Shown here: positions 36,536 to 46,105 of the stretch, piece by piece | How the letters are laid out: each line of letters begins with the position of its first letter | How positions within the stretch are numbered: the first letter of the stretch is position 1 | Assembly (NCBI GenBank): GCA_958295665.1 | Contig: OY282558.1 | Location: forward strand, 349,227,034 to 349,291,033 | DNA: 64,000 nt | Reading direction: 5' to 3' | From: Tipula vernalis | Lineage: Eukaryota > Arthropoda > Insecta > Diptera > Tipulidae | Notes under the pieces: model-generated | What the model was told of the DNA's origin: nothing | Seen by the model: only the letters and a program-made list of their open reading frames with translations | Database searches by the model: none | Translations under genes and position numbers: made by a program

Positions 36536-38704
36536 TTACTCGTATGCGTCTAGTTTCCATTTTTGATGTACTGTTTTTATTATTTTTGAAATAGTGGTGT
36601 CTATTTTGTGGTTATGGTGGAACATATGATATGCAACACTAGATTTATTCCAGTTGGCTTTTTCATGTTCTTTAAGCCTAGTGCTGAAATCTCTCGAAGT
36701 CTGGCCGATGTAGGTGTCTTGGCAATCAGAACATTTAATTTGGTAAATTCCAGACCGTAAATCTTGTGTTACATTATCTTTAAAGTTGTTTAAATCCTTT
36801 TTGATGGTTGTTGATGGACGGGTGACAAGTTCTATGTTGTGTTTGTGGAAGACGCGCTGAAGTTTATTGGTGATATCCGGAAAGTATGGAACGCTGACTC
36901 TAGTAGTATTCACCGTTTCCATGGCTGGTTGTAATGTGGTGAGTGATGATTTGATGTGCTTGGCTTTGTGCTTGTTGATAATGTTATCAGCAAATTGAGT
37001 AGAATACCCATTGGCTACGGCCGCGTTCTGAATAAATTTAACCTCCTCATCAAATTCCGACTGCTCCATAGGTATATTAAATAATCTATGCGCCATAGAA
37101 TGAAACGCTGCTTGCTTGTGCGTCACGTGGTGAAATGAATCTACTGTTATGAATCTATTTGTATTTGTAGACTTTCTAAAAATTCCAAATTTTAATTTAT
37201 TGTTATTATTTCGGATGATTTTTATATCCAGGAAGTTCAAAATGCCGTTTTCCTCGGTTTCCATTGTAAACTTAATTGCTGGATCTATTGTATTAATATG
37301 GTTGAAAATAGCTGGCAAATGAGGTTGTTTCACTATTGCAAAAATGTCATCTACATATCTAAGCCAAATCCTCGGGAACAGGTTGAAGTTTTGTTTTAGA
37401 TTTTCCTCCATGTTGCTCATGAATACGTTGCTTAGGTATGGCGCCAATTTGCTTCCCATGGATGTTCCGGATGTTTGCTGGTAAAATTTATCTCGAAATT
37501 GAACAAAATTCTGCTCCATGCATGTATCGACAATTTTGATGTAAGCTTGTATTAGACTTGCCTGTACTTGATTTTTTAAAAGATGATCCTCCAAATTGTG
37601 TATTGCCGTTTTTATTGGGATACTCGGGAACAATGCTGTCACATCAAATGATACTAATATTTCATCAGGAGCTAATGTTATGTCTGTTAGTTTTTCCACT
37701 AACTCTTTTGAATTTATTATACTGCATCCTTTTGGTGGTGGAATCATTTCCAGCTCTTTCAACAACCATTTAGCCATGTTTTCTGTAGGTGTCGAGATAT
37801 TTGATGCAATTGGTCTCATCTTGTTACCGGGCTTATGAATTTTCGGCAATGCATAAAGCTTCGATACCTTCGGATTGGTAACGTGAAATTTGTACTCTAA
37901 TTGACGATCATTCAATATAGCTGCTATTTCCTTTGTTACATTTTTGGCTTGTTTGACCATGTTGTTGAGAGGGTCCCTTGGATTGTTGTTTCTCCAAGTG
38001 TGTTCTTTGTATGGACCTTCGGCTATTGTTGATAATACTCGTTCATCGTAATCCCGTTTATCCAAAATGACGACCGCGTTCCCCTTGTCTGCTTTCAGAA
38101 AAACAATGTCCTTCTTTTTTTTGAGAGCCGTGATGGTTTTCAATGTAGATGAGGCTTTGCTATCCTTCTTTCCTTTGTGTTGAAGAATAATTTTCTGTGC
38201 CTCGAACCTAATGTTGTTTTTGACCAAGGAGGGGCAGCGAGTTATTCCACTTTCAATATCCACTGTGATGTCTTCCAGAGGTGCTGCGGCAGGTTTTGTT
38301 GCAAAATTTAACCCATTGTTTAGGATTTTTAATTCGTTGACTGTAAATTCTGTAGATGACATGTTGTGGACGAAGTTATCGATGAATGGAACCCGTTCTC
38401 TAATATTAATGCTGCGGCTATTTTTGAGTTTTTGAATTTTCTTGCGATGAATCTGGTTTTGTTCTTTCTGCACTTTTAATATTCTCCTATGAACATAACT
38501 ATCGAACTCTAACCACAAACAGTTAAATCTTACACTATCTAAATAATATTTAGAGGTAATTTTCAAGTGTGTGTAATATGTTTCGAGCTCTAGTTTATTC
38601 AATACAGAATATTTGTTGCAAATTTCTTCCCTCAACCAGACCTTCTTAATCACTTTCTCCACTTTGTTAGTGATATTATTATTTATCGCGAACTTAACTT
38701 TCAT
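36536..38704 (-). CDS. Penelope-like reverse transcriptase / GIY-YIG endonuclease, 722 codons
   Basis: This would copy element RNA into DNA at a nick made by its own endonuclease. Visible RT motifs in order: LKADKGNAVVILD (203-215), LYALPKIHKPG (283-293), SFDVTALFPSIP (352-363, first catalytic Asp at 354), TSGTSMGSKLAP (411-422) and LRYVDDIFAIV (448-458, catalytic pair D452-D453). The C-terminal GIY-YIG nuclease has GIY at 652-654, CSDC at 658-661, YIGQT at 665-669 and a following TRLKEH. The basic N-terminal region (to about 130) matches the position of the Penelope N-terminal domain. The frame ends at a TAA (36536-36538), but the same frame continues beyond it through NLMNTDD and NSPLF, a typical Penelope tail. 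The stop is therefore probably a late nonsense mutation that removes only the extreme C-terminus. No other break was seen. Confidence 0.9.
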   Translation of the reverse strand: MKVKFAINNNITNKVEKVIKKVWLREEICNKYSVLNKLELETYYTHLKITSKYYLDSVRFNCLWLEFDSYVHRRILKVQKEQNQIHRKKIQKLKNSRSINIRERVPFIDNFVHNMSSTEFTVNELKILNNGLNFATKPAAAPLEDITVDIESGITRCPSLVKNNIRFEAQKIILQHKGKKDSKASSTLKTITALKKKKDIVFLKADKGNAVVILDKRDYDERVLSTIAEGPYKEHTWRNNNPRDPLNNMVKQAKNVTKEIAAILNDRQLEYKFHVTNPKVSKLYALPKIHKPGNKMRPIASNISTPTENMAKWLLKELEMIPPPKGCSIINSKELVEKLTDITLAPDEILVSFDVTALFPSIPIKTAIHNLEDHLLKNQVQASLIQAYIKIVDTCMEQNFVQFRDKFYQQTSGTSMGSKLAPYLSNVFMSNMEENLKQNFNLFPRIWLRYVDDIFAIVKQPHLPAIFNHINTIDPAIKFTMETEENGILNFLDIKIIRNNNNKLKFGIFRKSTNTNRFITVDSFHHVTHKQAAFHSMAHRLFNIPMEQSEFDEEVKFIQNAAVANGYSTQFADNIINKHKAKHIKSSLTTLQPAMETVNTTRVSVPYFPDITNKLQRVFHKHNIELVTRPSTTIKKDLNNFKDNVTQDLRSGIYQIKCSDCQDTYIGQTSRDFSTRLKEHEKANWNKSSVAYHMFHHNHKIDTTISKIIKTVHQKWKLDAYE

Positions 38705-38888
38705 GAACTTAGGAATTGTTTTATTTTTAAGTAAGTGAAAACTGTTGGTGTTTTGTGATTATACGAAATAATATTAATTATAAAAAGATCACTTACGTCA
38801 CTCCGCTTCAAAAAAAAAAAAATTTTTTTTTTTTTTTAAAAATGTTTAACAATAAACTTCCATTAAAAAAATTCAGCTGGACAACCCG

Positions 38889-41380
38889 CTAATTATTAAT
38901 ATGTGGATACTGGAATGAAATTCGAGATGGACATCGGGGATACGAAAACGGGGACGGCACAATCAAACCAAAACTATTACAAAACGAATTGGATTTTTCC
39001 TAGGTTTAATTTTTTTTACCGGTAAATTGGTTTTGTATTTACCACTTATCGATAATTAAAATCAAAGATAAGAAAAGATTAAGATCTTCTTTTTTGTAAG
39101 TTGAAATTCGAAACTTTAGTTTCCCTGCTATTTTTTCTAGAATGATTTATCGATATGTTCCGTGAATTTGGATTTATTTTTCACTGGCAAATCGTTTGCT
39201 TACTTAAACGTGTTTTACTTTGGCCAGATTGATCAGGCTAATAACAATGCCAGCCAAAATTGTTATTTTAAAATACGACGAGTATAGCTACACCAATTTT
39301 GTTATTAAAACATTTCTATATATTCTACAAAACTTGATCCACCTCTGGCTTTACTTTAAATTCAATTTTATTGCATAGACTACATTGACCATTTTAGCAA
39401 TTTCCTTTTGCACTACTACACCATTCTCAGTCGGAAACACCATAAAACAATCGATTTTTTTATTGTCTATCCCAATTAAGAAGTGAAACTATCGTATTCA
39501 TTTAGAGTTTGGTTCAGGTGGAATTAAGACCCACGTATATAAAAACTACTATTTCGTATCAAGTTGTCAAATTCTCAATCCGATTGGGATGTTGACATTG
39601 TTGCCAATTTTGGAATTGTTATGCATATACAATTATACATACACACCGTCATTGAACCTTTTACCATAAATTATGTAGTTTTTAAACTGATTACGTTTCC
39701 CGCTGTGTGTGTGTGTGTGTGTTAAACCGCCCAAAAAACACAAAATTATATAAATTATGCGCGATACATATTTCATTTGTGATGTGCATTTATGTTTTCG
39801 GATTAAAAATATTTAACAAATGAGTTTAATTCATGATCTCGACCAGAATTTTAACCATGGTTGATGCCGTATATTATGTATATATATTGACTCCCAACGT
39901 GTCCAATTGCGTGCGAATAATGAAACATTATATTATATTCTTGAAGTGCATCGATTGATATACGCTGTTACTTCTTATTGTATCCGGATTTTATTTTTTT
40001 TACATGTCACCACATATACATACTTATGACGAAGCAACTTGTTGATTATTTATAAAATCAGTCACAATGTGTGCATCGCTGTACAACCAAAATAGTTCCA
40101 ATTTTGCATTTTACCATTTTTATTTATTGACGAAAAAATTTTTTTTTGTATTGCTTATCTTTACTTCTTATTATATGTATCGAATTTTGCCTGCGCTCAT
40201 CGTGAAGTTTCTTTTCAATTTCAATGATGATGCAATATCAGACGAAATGTAATATAGTTTTAGTATGGTATAGTGAGCGAAGTAGCAAAATTGTCTGGTG
40301 TAATAAAATTGCACTGTGATATGAGTATGAATGTAGGCTGATATTTTTTGAGATAAGGAAACGATGATTTGTTGATATTATGGGAAATGTATGAGTTATT
40401 TATTAAATGCTTCGTATGTGGGTATTTCACACCCCATTTCTGACTACTCCTCGAAAGCATTGGTTATCAAGAATAATTATTATTATTTCAAGTGGTTTTA
40501 ATTACAAATTGTTTACCAACGAATTAAATTGCAGTTGCTAAACGAAAAGGTTAACGCTTGCATGTCATTGAAAGCGATCAACGGCTTGTTATTTTGACCA
40601 AAATTGTATTTTATTTTTTATTTTTTTTTCGAAATCTAACACACGATACATGAGACATAATTTCAATTTTCCTAATTAAATTTGAAGAGTGCCCGCAGTC
40701 AAGTATTTATAATTGCAGTGATTTCTATCTGATTCTTTTTTTTACCAATTTTCGATTGACAAAATATTTGATTTTTAATCAATTGGACTTGTATACACAC
40801 CCAAATCTTATCTTGGCGTAGGGAACGTTTGTTTATGTAGTGTTATCCTATATAAATACGTTAATCCATAAAATAATCTTAATTTTTTCTTTTTTTTTAA
40901 TTTTGGATGGTTAAGTGATTTGGTATAATTACACTTTTAAATCAATCGATGCATTTATCGCGTTGCACGAGCAGACGATGTGTTCCGTGATCACTCGAGG
41001 TGTACGTATATAATCCGCAGGAAGTGGCATAACTGTAATTATTATGGTTTAATTAAATAATTAAAAATCGTTATCGCATGATTTAATTTTAAAAATTAAG
41101 ATCCATAATCTTTACAATTCGTTTATATAGAGGAGAGATAATACAAAATTTCGTCATGGTTTCATATAATACTAACAACATTTCCTTATCTCGTGATAAC
41201 ACGATTTTCGAACGACTTCGTTCACTGTAAAGCGGTTTATTAGTTTTTTTTTATTTCTTCTGTACATTTTTCATATAAATTTCTAAAGTAAAAATGTTTT
41301 CACAAGTAGTAGTGCTTTGTAATGCTGGCAATGCGAATTAAAAAAGATTTCTGTGAAAAAAATCAGTTTTTTTTAACGTA
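38889..41380. other. AT-rich intergenic DNA upstream of cystinosin
   Basis: No gene seen in about 2.5 kb. A short (GT)n run lies at 39706-39722. An AACGTACGTACGTT-type palindrome occurs at about 41377-41390. The proximal promoter and 5' untranslated exon of the downstream gene are expected near 41350-41650, but no TATA box or definite start site can be assigned; an initiator-like ATCAGTT occurs near 41361. Confidence 0.4.
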
Positions 41381-41656
41381 CGTACGTTTTAGAATAAAAG
41401 AATTGCAATTTTTTGGCGGTCGTTAGTTGATCTTGTGCTGTTGTCGTTGAATGTTCTTAAACATTAAACATTAAAATACAATAAAAATAAAAGTATTAAT
41501 TAAAAAATTTAACATTTAAAAAAATATAATTTATTTATTTATTTTATAAATTAAGGTGAATTACTAATATTTTGAAAAAAAAAACAAATTGTGTTATAAC
41601 TAAAAATATTTTTTTTTATTTTAATTAATTTAGAATTAAAAAAAAAAATTACAAAA

Positions 41657-43438
41657 ATGAATCCCAGTACTTCTACTGTTGCAGTATTATCAGTTTTAAT
41701 TAGTGCATTAATTTTAGGTAAGTGATTTAACCACATGTTATTTTTATATTTTATTTGACGAAAATTCTATAAATTATGATTTTTCGATAAGAATTTAATT
41801 TTATAATTTTTAATCTAATTTTAATTTTTTTTTGTGATTGTGTTTGTGTGTTTTTCATTTACAGTAAGCCCGATATTAGGCCAAAAACAATCAAATGAAA
41901 AATTTAACTTAACACTATCACGACAAGACATCACAGTCTTGGTGGATCAGACTGAACTATTTTTCATTACACTCGAGTGAGTATAAGGCGGGCGCCCGGC
42001 TTAACGTCTATTATTTTAATTAATTATGGTAAAAATTAAAAACTAATTTGTGTAATTAAATAGGGGGCAGTTAAAAAATACAAGCGTGAATTTAACATTT
42101 GTTCCGCAACATAAAGGATTAGTACAACTAGTGCCGAACATTTTGGAATATGGCCCGGATTTGGCGGATAATAATACGGTATGCCTACTTGGAGTATCAC
42201 CAGGGCATCTAAATATTAGGACAGAAATCTCGCCGAAAAATATAATAGAGTAAGTTGAACTATTATTATTTATTTACATACATACATATAGTATGTAGAC
42301 ATGTATGTTTAGTTTAATTTGCAACAAGGTTACTAATAATAATAAATAATATTTTTATTTATTTTTAATTGCAGTACATCGCATATTTTTCTTCGAATAA
42401 CAGTGGCGCATTCACGTGAGCTTATGTACATTTCGGTCATTGTCGGATGGGTATACTTTGCGGCATGGTCTATTTCGTTCTACCCGCAAATTTATGCGAA
42501 TTTCAAACGGAAAAGTGTCGTTGGACTAAATTTCGATTTCTTAGCACTGAATATCGTTGGGTTCATACTTTATGGTACTTTCAATGTGGGATTATTCTGG
42601 AACCCCTATATTGAGGAGGAATATTTTAACCGATATCCGATGGGTCTTAATCCGGTTCTAATCAATGACGTTGTGTTTGCGTTGCACGCAGTCGTCGCAA
42701 CCTTTATAACAATTATCCAGTGCTTTCTATATGAACGTGCTGAACAACGCGTCTCTACTACTGCAACATCAATTCTTTCTGTGTTCTCAGTATTAGTTGC
42801 CATATTTGGTATTCTCGCCTCACTTGATTACATACATTGGCTCGATTTCCTTTACTACTGTAGTTACATTAAGCTAACAATTACGCTAATTAAATATATT
42901 CCGCAAGCAGTTATGAATTATCGGCGAAAGAGTACACGCGGCTGGAGCATTGGAAATATTGTGCTCGATTTTACGGGTGGCATCTTGAGCATGCTTCAAA
43001 TGATATTGAATGCATACAATTATGGTTAGACAAATTATATTTGTATTATGTAAAGTACATCAACTAATGTTATTATAAATATTTTGCAGACGATTGGAAC
43101 TCAATATTCGGTGATCCAACAAAATTCGGTCTAGGCCTGTTTTCGGTGGCGTTCGATATATTCTTTATGGTTCAACACTATATTCTTTATCGGTATGTAT
43201 CCGACGAATTAAAATACACCTCGTTACCTCTAGTGGATGGTGGTGACTTGTAAATAAATACTAACACATTGTAACATTTCTCATTTTCATCTAATAAAAC
43301 AAAAAAAAAATTGTATTAATTACTAACCATAAACACCTTACCAATTATCTATTTTACAGGGAGTCAGATAAGACCAAAGGAATTAAAGAAAATCAATCAA
43401 ATCTAGAAAAATTAATTACAGATACAGAAATTGCATAA
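41657..43438 (+). CDS. Cystinosin, lysosomal proton-coupled cystine transporter (six coding exons)
   Basis: Coding exons: 41657-41717, 41865-41976, 42064-42249, 42375-43024, 43090-43192 and 43360-43438. All five introns (65-167 bp) are GT-AG and keep frame, giving 396 residues, close to human cystinosin (367). The product exports cystine from lysosomes with protons. Residues 1-26 form a signal peptide (hydrophobic core [12 protein letters not shown]). A luminal domain follows with N-glycosylation sequons at N35, N63 and N67. Seven membrane segments then lie at about 137-159, 168-195, 215-239, 250-273, 275-299, 312-335 and 349-371. The two PQ-loop motifs are at P157-Q158 ([16 protein letters not shown]) and P296-Q297 ([17 protein letters not shown]). 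LDFTGG (D318) corresponds to the region carrying the human proton-coupling aspartate. The start context ACAAAAATGAA is good for flies. AATAAA-type signals occur near 43518. Confidence 0.95.
43193..43253 (+). other. Possible alternative C-terminus of cystinosin by intron retention
   Basis: If intron 5 is not removed at 43192|GTATGT, the frame runs on for 19 codons after Arg371 ([19 protein letters not shown]) to a TAA at 43251-43253, giving a 390-residue form. This tail contains YTSL (379-382), which fits the YxxPhi tyrosine sorting signal used for lysosomal delivery. The spliced tail ([16 protein letters not shown]) lacks such a motif. AATAAA and TAATAAAAC followed by an A-run occur within about 60 bp downstream and could serve polyadenylation. 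No transcript evidence is available here. Confidence 0.35.
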
Positions 43439-43560
43439 ATATTATTTATTTCAATTAGTCGTATAATTACAAAAATTGTGATAACAGTACAAAATAAGTT
43501 TTGAGTTAGGTATAGATACTAAAATAAAATAATAACTCGCATTTTCCTACCAAATTTTTT
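43439..43560 (+). terminator. Cystinosin 3' untranslated region and polyadenylation signals
   Basis: Following the stop at 43436-43438, the AT-rich 3' region contains overlapping AATAAA-type hexamers (ACTAAAATAAAATAATAAC, near 43518-43536). These are the most likely cleavage signals. Confidence 0.45.
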
Positions 43561-43767
43561 AAAAAAATTTGGTGCGACTTCGTTAGAACCTTATAAATGT
43601 TTTCTTACAATTAAATACAAAAAAAAATGCAAAATCTCATTAAATTTTAAAATATATACATATATTTAGGACTTTATTAGTAGCCTGACTGAATTTAAAT
43701 CAGTTCCTATTTATATTTGTTATTGTTATTGTTTATTTTGATATATCACCCAAGATTATTATATTTA

Positions 43768-43805
<38 letters not shown>
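43768..43805. repeat. (ATT)n microsatellite
   Basis: Uninterrupted ATT trinucleotide repeats over about 38 bp, in the region downstream of cystinosin. Confidence 0.9.
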
Positions 43806-45767
43806 GTTTACCAATATTAGTATAGTAGAATAGATATTTTTCTAAATAGACAACAAAAACACAATTAGTTTATATCGTGCAAACAAGCCATAACAACACT
43901 CACAGGAAAACAATTTCGGAGTAAAAAGTAACAACAAAAAAAAATTGTAAAATTTAATTAAATTATATAAGAAAAAACAAATAAATGTATGCTAAAAAAT
44001 ATAAATTTTATGGTTCATGAGATATGCCGTAATATTTTGTCATTTGCAATGGGTTTCGTAACTTTATTGACATTACATTTAGGCTCGATGTCACTCTTAC
44101 AAAAACCAATAAAACAACAACAAAAATGTCGATAAATTAGTGAATGGGACCGCCTTAATGTTCTTTTTTTTTAACTTTCGCCTGAAATGTTGTAAAATTA
44201 TTTGCTTATTGAACTTGAATTAAATTAATTTCGCAATCTTCAAGAGCAACGTAATGCATGCAATTACAGGAGATGCATACCAATGTTGTATGACATTATT
44301 CAACTGGTAATCTATGATCGTGTATTTGTTCAGGTGAATTAAATGTATATGTTTGTCAAAAAATGTTTCTAGACTGAAAGCACATGTGTCTGGAAACGAT
44401 TTTGAAAGAACTGAACTTGTTATGTATCAACAAATTCAACCTCAAATCGATTGCCAAAATATTTTTGAGTACTAATACTGGCTTTACACCGTAAATCTAC
44501 CGTAGTCGGTTTTACACCACACAAAATATTCATAAAAAACAGAAATACATTGTCATAAATATTATATTTTATTTTTGCTATTATTCTATCAACACATCGG
44601 TTTTACACCCGATAGCATAATAGAATTATACTATTTTGCTATTATACTATCTACGGTGTAAATTCGGTATAATTTAGTAGTATCAAGTTGCATCATTGTG
44701 TGTTTTCCCTCCAACCCAATAACAGAAAACTGATTTGAAAATAAATTAACAAATTCTATTGTATTGTTGATCTGCAGCCATACAAAAGCCCTATGTGAAT
44801 ATAATTAGAAACAGATGTAGAATGTTTTTTTCCAAATATCTAAATTCAATAAAAAATAAAATTAAAAAAATGACCTTTCTGCAAACAGACCCAGAATATA
44901 ACGATGTGGCACACCAATTGTCCATGTCTCCCCTGGTATGACTTGTTATGTTTTACTTTTAACATGTTCATCAATCCGGAAAACTAATATTGATTCAATG
45001 TATATGGTATTTAGTAGTTTCGTCACATTCTGTTCCAATCAGCGCGTTTGGCACACTACTTCGATAAGTAAAGTCGACTAAGTTAGCCACTTTCCGTGGA
45101 ATGCCTTGTGGACTATTTCGACGGGTACTCCTCGAGGAGTCCCTCCTTATATTGTGCCGATATGCTAATCACATAAAAATTAAGACGAGCACAAAAGGTT
45201 CCTGAGATTCGTTAATTAAAATCATTATTTATATTTTATTATTTTATTTATTTATAAATGTACTAAATTGGGCCAAATACTTTTGGACCTTTGAACCGAT
45301 GCTGTTTTAACATTTTTATCACAGAGAGCGGACATCGCTCAATGCTCCTGACATCCAAAATATGGATCAAAATCGACAGCGATTTTAAGCTTCTTTAAGC
45401 AGCGAGTTTAAGTTTCTGACAGCGAGTTTAAGCTTATTTAGCGCCTAAGATGATCGTTCGGTTCTAATCCCGTGTTATTTTACTTATTTTCACAGTTTAG
45501 TAGTCTGGCTTAGCTAAAACTGCCTCGCTTGGCATCTTTCTTAAGGGAGAAATGTTTTCGCAAAGGTCAGCAAATCATCATCAAATAAATTCCAACACTC
45601 CGTTGGAATTGATGATACATTCAAATTCTACAGCGCTGGCAGTTCGCTTCTTATCGGCGTATTTGGTTAGCACATCAAGTTTGGTTGGTTTAACTTTTCA
45701 AATCTTTTCAAGAGTGTAGTGATCCTCCGTGATTTCGCAAATCCGTAGTATGATATGATAACACAAA

Positions 45768-46105
45768 TTAGTGAGAAGAAAGCGCGGATCGTAAAGTTGT
45801 TATCCATGACGCAAGTGTCATTTTAACAGGAGATTTAGTTGTAATGGTGCAATTACGAAAATTTTGCACATCATGCGCGACTCGACAATATACAAATCCT
45901 CTGGCAATGGATTTCAGGCGTTCTTTGCCACGATGATGATAAAACTGTTTAACGTCCGTACAGTGATTATCTTTGTATCTTGTGGCCAAGACATGTTTAC
46001 AAATCGTCTTAATTTTTTTGTAATGTCACATTCTCCCGGGATTCTGCATTCGAATGTCAGTGAGTTACGGAATCCAACCAAACATTTAACCTTTACTATC
46101 TTCAT
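45768..46105 (-). pseudogene. Unidentified coding-like minus-strand segment
   Basis: Two overlapping minus-strand frames (46105-45914 and 45989-45768) have protein-like composition. The first includes KCLVGFRNSLTFECRIPGEC; the second includes HRGKERLKSIARGFVYCRV. A frameshift near 45950-45985 would be needed to join them. GC content is higher than in the surroundings. I do not recognise the family. It may be a worn transposon or viral-type fragment, or chance. Confidence 0.2.

Larger units (their letters stand above)
36112..38849 (-). mobile_element. Penelope-like retroelement
   Basis: A 2.74-kb retroelement on the minus strand, with its 5' end at the right. It is bounded by 12-bp duplications CAATAAACTTCC and carries one ORF for reverse transcriptase and GIY-YIG endonuclease. 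A 36-bp stretch containing AACACCAACAGTTTTCACTT occurs at the low-coordinate end (36112-36149) and inverted at 38719-38757, just upstream of the ORF start, so the coding part is bracketed by inverted copies. The 3' untranslated region (about 36112-36470) holds a small stem-loop followed by CGAAAC. The left boundary shows no poly(A) tail on the retroelement strand, as expected for Penelope elements, which use their own endonuclease. Confidence 0.85.
33252..38888. mobile_element. Large inverted-repeat (foldback) element split by a Penelope insertion
   Basis: Tips facing inwards are CGGGTTGTCCAG(G/C)TGAA on both sides. Left-arm bases 33279-33560 match, inverted, 35865-36111 plus 38850-38888. Shared blocks include TTGGTTTAGACCAGACT, CGGGGATTTT after a long A/T run, and ATTGTCTGTAAATTCT. 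Further blocks pair in nested order: 33600-33650 with 35265-35320 (CTCTCGTTCTATTC), and 33981-34010 with 34964-34999 (TACTCAAAGAGTTTAGCCCT). Without the Penelope insertion the element would be about 2.9 kb. The centre (34010-34960) has no recognisable transposase. No target duplication was found at the outer tips. Confidence 0.65.

Noticed and set aside
37558..38435. Plus-strand frames of 71-80 codons opposite the Penelope ORF
   Set aside because: Antisense shadows of the 722-codon retroelement ORF.
42606..42803. 65-codon minus-strand frame inside cystinosin exon 4
   Set aside because: Antisense shadow of a conserved coding exon.
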